This document shows positions 61,132-64,000 of a stretch of 64,000 nt of DNA, piece by piece. The stretch comes from Winslowiella iniecta. Lineage in GTDB: Bacteria > Pseudomonadota > Gammaproteobacteria > Enterobacterales > Enterobacteriaceae. Under the pieces are notes generated by a model. That model saw only the letters and a program-made list of their open reading frames with translations, had not been told where the DNA came from and did not search any database. A program made the translations under genes and the position numbers. Position 1 is the stretch's first letter, and each line of letters starts with the position of its first letter. The stretch spans positions 1-64,000 of the forward strand of contig NZ_JRXE01000026.1 of the NCBI RefSeq assembly GCF_001267535.1, written 5' to 3'.

Positions 61132-61192
61132 CCGAGGTAATGTCTCCCCAAATCTGTCTCCACGCGTAACTGAAAAACCAGCAATGACTCAA
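61037..61192 (-). CDS. rseD: Possible rpoE leader peptide (RseD-like)
   Basis: A frame overlapping the rpoE start reads 51 codons from a TTG at 61192 (LSHCWFFSYAWRQIWGDITS and on), ending 95 bases inside rpoE. E. coli has a 51-codon leader peptide, rseD, whose translation is coupled to rpoE and repressed by CsrA, as I recall it. Two GGA-containing sequences (TGGAGA, GGGGAGA) lie in this leader as possible CsrA contacts. The start codon is weak and the ribosome-binding sequence poor. The frame could be a shadow of rpoE at its 3' end. Confidence 0.4.
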   Translation of the reverse strand: MSHCWFFSYAWRQIWGDITSDERAVNGSGSRRASAEWRSEVIQFTGCSLPA

Positions 61193-61212
61193 CTTTCTGA
61201 GCAAGCACTCGC

Positions 61213-61240
61213 TTAGAGTGGTCATTCTGTCGTAAGTTCA
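61213..61240 (-). promoter_or_regulatory. Sigma-E-dependent promoter of rpoE
   Basis: On the minus strand TGAACTT and TCTAA are separated by exactly 16 bases, the sigma-E consensus. The predicted start is near 61206, about 75 bases before the rpoE ATG, as expected for autoregulation. The 468-base gap 61132-61599 holds this promoter, the rpoE leader and the nadB control region; nothing else is supported. Confidence 0.9.
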
Positions 61241-61579
61241 TTTACGCCATTATATTTGTCGTACCGACGGGATTTTTAACACTTCGGATGGTTATTTTGC
61301 TTTCTCATTGAAGTGTATGCCACCACCATTCCTTTCATACCACAAGTCGATATGAATCCCGACGGACGCCCGCAGAGTAACGCATGAAGCCGCGCTTTTC
61401 ATCTCTAAAAGCCGTTTATTCGCTAAAGTTCGCAATATTAAACAGAGCCAGACAAAACCTGAGGTAAAACCGCCGATATAAACACATCTGAACGTATGGC
61501 TCATCGGCAGTACGCTTTAACCGCTCAGAAAAAAAGCTTTTTTCCTGCTGAAAGGGAGTGTTATGCTCAGCAAACAACC

Positions 61580-61597
61580 TGTTTAGTAAATTAAACA
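61580..61597. promoter_or_regulatory. NadR operator at nadB
   Basis: TGTTTA (61580-61585) and TAAACA (61592-61597) with a six-base spacer match the NadR box TGTTTA-N6-TAAACA exactly. It ends two bases before the nadB ATG, so NadR would repress NAD synthesis when NAD is plentiful. A TATGCT at 61562-61567 is a possible -10 element. Confidence 0.88.
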
Positions 61598-61599
61598 CC

Positions 61600-63210
61600 A
61601 TGACCCATTCGATCGATTATCACTGTGATGTGTTGATTATAGGCAGTGGCGCTGCCGGGCTTTCACTGGCGTTGCGGCTGGCCGCCAAGCACCAGGTTAC
61701 CGTGCTGAGCAAAGGACCCGTCAACGAAGGCTCGACCCTCTATGCGCAAGGCGGTATCGCCGCCGTGTTTGACGAAACCGACAGCATTGAATCGCATATC
61801 GAAGATACGCTGATTGCCGGCGACGGTCTGTGCGATCGCGAGGCAGTGTCATTTATCGCCACTAACGCGCGCCGCTGTGTGCAGTGGCTGATCGACAATG
61901 GCGTTACCTTCGATAAAGAAACCCGCGCCAATGGTGAAAAGCACTACCATCTGACGCGTGAAGGCGGCCACAGCCATCGCCGCATTCTGCACAGCGCCGA
62001 CGCCACTGGTCGGGCGGTCGAAACCACGCTGGTCAGTCAGGCACTCAGTCATCCGAACATTCATATTATCGAGCGCAGCAATGCGGTCGACCTGATTGTC
62101 TCGGATAAAATCGGCCTCGAGGGTCCGCGTCGGGTAGTGGGGGCCTGGATCTGGAACCGTAACCGGGAAAAAGTGGAAACCTGTCGCGCAGCGTCAGTGG
62201 TGCTGGCCACCGGCGGGGCCGCCAAGGTTTATCAGTACACCACCAATCCTGATGTCGCCTCCGGTGACGGTATCGCCATGGCCTGGCGCGCTGGCTGTCG
62301 GGTTGCCAATCTCGAATTTAACCAGTTCCACCCTACCTGTCTGTTCCATCCGCAGGCGCGCAATTTCTTGCTAACGGAAGCACTGCGTGGCGAAGGTGCG
62401 CACCTGAAACGCCCGGACGGTACACGTTTTATGCCGGACTTTGATGCCCGTAACGAACTGGCGCCGCGCGATATCGTGGCGCGCGCGATTGACCATGAGA
62501 TGAAACGTCTCGGCGCTGACTGTATGTATCTTGATATCAGCCATCAACCGGCCGATTTTGTCCGCTCACACTTCCCGACCATCTATGAAAAATTACTGAC
62601 GCTTGGCTTTGACCTGACCAAAGAGCCGATTCCCATCGTGCCTGCTGCCCACTACACCTGTGGCGGCGTGATGGTTGATCAGCATGGCCGCACCGATCTC
62701 GACGGGCTGTATGCGATTGGAGAAGTGAGTTATACCGGCCTGCATGGTGCTAACCGTATGGCATCCAACTCGCTGCTGGAGTGCCTGGTGTATGGCTGGT
62801 CAGCGGCAGAAGATATTATGCAGCGCCTGCCGCAAACCGCCGTGGTAACCGCGCTTCCGGCATGGGATGAGAGTCGGGTGGATGATTCTGACGAACGCGT
62901 GGTGATTCAGCATAACTGGCATGAGCTGCGGCTGTTTATGTGGGATTACGTCGGCATTGTCCGCACCAGCAAACGGCTGGAGCGCGCGCTGCGACGTATT
63001 ACTACCCTGCAACAGGAAATTGACGAGTATTACGCTCATTTCCGCATTTCCAACAATCTGCTGGAATTGCGTAATCTGGTGCAAGTGGCGGAACTGATGG
63101 TGCGCTGCGCGATGGCACGAAAAGAGAGCCGGGGCTTACATTTCACCCTCGACTATCCGCAACAACTGGCGCAAGCACTGCCGACTATTTTACAGCCAGA
63201 GGCTATCTGA
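61600..63210 (+). CDS. nadB: L-aspartate oxidase
   Basis: First step of de novo NAD synthesis: oxidises aspartate to iminoaspartate using FAD; the product goes to the Fe-S enzyme NadA (not in the window). The protein has 536 residues. The FAD-binding GxGxxG is in '[10 protein letters not shown]', the active-site region has '[20 protein letters not shown]', and '[20 protein letters not shown]' follows. The ATG at 61600 gives the family N-terminus; a GTG at 61558 would add 14 residues and place the NadR box inside the gene. The ribosome-binding site is poor. It ends overlapping trmN6 by eight bases, convergently. Confidence 0.97.
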   Translation: MTHSIDYHCDVLIIGSGAAGLSLALRLAAKHQVTVLSKGPVNEGSTLYAQGGIAAVFDETDSIESHIEDTLIAGDGLCDREAVSFIATNARRCVQWLIDNGVTFDKETRANGEKHYHLTREGGHSHRRILHSADATGRAVETTLVSQALSHPNIHIIERSNAVDLIVSDKIGLEGPRRVVGAWIWNRNREKVETCRAASVVLATGGAAKVYQYTTNPDVASGDGIAMAWRAGCRVANLEFNQFHPTCLFHPQARNFLLTEALRGEGAHLKRPDGTRFMPDFDARNELAPRDIVARAIDHEMKRLGADCMYLDISHQPADFVRSHFPTIYEKLLTLGFDLTKEPIPIVPAAHYTCGGVMVDQHGRTDLDGLYAIGEVSYTGLHGANRMASNSLLECLVYGWSAAEDIMQRLPQTAVVTALPAWDESRVDDSDERVVIQHNWHELRLFMWDYVGIVRTSKRLERALRRITTLQQEIDEYYAHFRISNNLLELRNLVQVAELMVRCAMARKESRGLHFTLDYPQQLAQALPTILQPEAI

Positions 63211-63940
63211 ACAGGTAAAAATCGCGGGTCAGGCTGCAATGCGCTTCCGAATAGCGCTGGTCTGGCCCGCGAATCACCATGCTGTCATAAAATTTTTCGC
63301 CCGGTTTCGGCGACAGTGCCAGCATTACCCGATTCGGCGGGCGAGTCTCATTATCCGCGATATCGGTACGATAGCGTAAAAACCAGCCGCGCTCACAGGC
63401 CATCTCCACAAAGCGGTTGCCAACATCGGCAGGCAGCACCACGCAGAAAAACCCTTCCTCATCGATTAACGACTCGGCGCAGCTTAATAACGTTTGATGA
63501 TCGAGCGTATCAGTGTAACGCGCGGCCGCCCGCTGAGGCGACGCGCAGGCCGAACCGGCCGCGAAATAAGGTGGATTACTGACAATCAGGGAATAGCGCC
63601 ACTGACACTGGCTGGCCCACTGACGAATATCCTGCTGATATATTGACAAGCGCGAGGCCCACGGCGACGCCGCGCAGTTTTCCTGCGCCTGCGATGCGGC
63701 TTCCGCATCCAGCTCCACGCCATCCACCTGCACGCTCTCTTCGGTACGCTGCGCCAGCATCAGGGCAATCAGACCACTGCCGCAGCCAATATCCAGCACC
63801 CGGTTAACGCGAGCCACCGGTGCCCAGGCCCCCAGCAAAACGCCGTCAGTTCCGACTTTCATCGCGCAACGATCGTGAGCGACAAAAAATTGTTTAAAAG
63901 TAAAACCGTTGGCGCGCAAAGTAGCCTTTTGTTGAGACAT
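63203..63940 (-). CDS. trmN6: tRNA1-Val (adenine-37-N6)-methyltransferase
   Basis: Methylates N6 of A37 in tRNA1-Val (E. coli YfiC/TrmM). The protein has 245 residues, the same as E. coli. The SAM-binding motif I is '[15 protein letters not shown]' (48-62). Catalytic motif NPPY is at 122-125. The ATG at 63940 follows CAGGTCAG at a good spacing; a frame open to 63973 adds 11 residues. Its 3' end overlaps the nadB end by eight bases. Sequence to the window edge (63941-64000) holds only its upstream region. Confidence 0.97.
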   Translation of the reverse strand: MSQQKATLRANGFTFKQFFVAHDRCAMKVGTDGVLLGAWAPVARVNRVLDIGCGSGLIALMLAQRTEESVQVDGVELDAEAASQAQENCAASPWASRLSIYQQDIRQWASQCQWRYSLIVSNPPYFAAGSACASPQRAAARYTDTLDHQTLLSCAESLIDEEGFFCVVLPADVGNRFVEMACERGWFLRYRTDIADNETRPPNRVMLALSPKPGEKFYDSMVIRGPDQRYSEAHCSLTRDFYLFR

Positions 63941-64000
63941 AACACTGACCTGAAGTGGAAACGGCGCTAGCATAGGACAATATGAGACTTGAGAAAAGTC

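Overview
The window is chromosomal core DNA of a gammaproteobacterium of the order Enterobacterales. Gene order follows the Escherichia coli guaBA-to-nadB segment almost gene for gene, and most proteins look close to their E. coli counterparts. A pilF/pilW-like gene between rodZ and rlmN, a DUF1007/NicO pair where E. coli carries the hca catabolic genes, and moderate GC suggest an Erwinia/Pantoea-like member (Erwiniaceae). That placement is inference and was not tested. The genes are overwhelmingly on the minus strand; xseA, sseA, suhB, csiE, hmp, mltF, yfhH, yfhL and nadB are on plus.

Layout. 1-1001 is the scar of a genomic island at the 3' end of guaA: a piece of an IS3-family orfA fused to a decapitated tyrosine integrase. 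1002-5658 holds guaBA (PurR-controlled GMP synthesis) and divergent xseA. 5712-14854 is der, bamB, yfgM, hisS, ispG, rodZ, pilF and rlmN (ribosome assembly, outer-membrane assembly, translocon, isoprenoids, cell shape, RNA methylation). 15048-23043 holds ndk and the pbpC/alpha-2-macroglobulin pair. 23309-28414 is sseA, sseB, pepB and what is left of the isc operon. 28588-34476 holds trmJ, suhB, a DUF1007 plus NicO metal-transport pair, csiE and an orphan hcaT. 34599-48962 has glyA, hmp, glnB, the glrK-qseG-glrR two-component operon with its target sRNA glmY, purL, mltF, tadA and pgpC. 49209-54544 has yfhH, a broken rpn nuclease gene, yfhL, acpS, pdxJ, recO and era. 54601-63940 has rnc, lepB, lepA, rseC, rseB, rseA, rpoE, nadB and trmN6.

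The most striking feature is the isc locus. iscR and iscS are followed directly by pepB: iscU, iscA, hscB, hscA and fdx are absent. iscX survives only as a relic with an internal deletion, no start codon and a nonsense codon. IscS itself has lost the C-terminal tail that E. coli IscS uses to hold IscU, yet keeps Lys206 and the persulfide cysteine Cys328. The IscR operator pair is preserved. The locus therefore appears to have been reduced to a sulfur-donor desulfurase plus an Fe-S sensor, with cluster assembly presumably taken over by a system outside the window (SUF is the obvious candidate). Several Fe-S enzymes nearby (IspG, RlmN, YfhL, IscR) still look intact.

Regulation is unusually readable here: three PurR boxes (guaB, glyA, purL), a perfect NsrR palindrome before hmp, paired IscR sites, a sigma-54 promoter with a GlrR box at glmY, a perfect NadR box at nadB and a sigma-E promoter at rpoE. 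Other oddities are a 60-bp in-frame tandem duplication of the rnc tail in front of era, an rpn gene split by one in-frame stop, and a dispersed palindromic repeat in 3' intergenic gaps.
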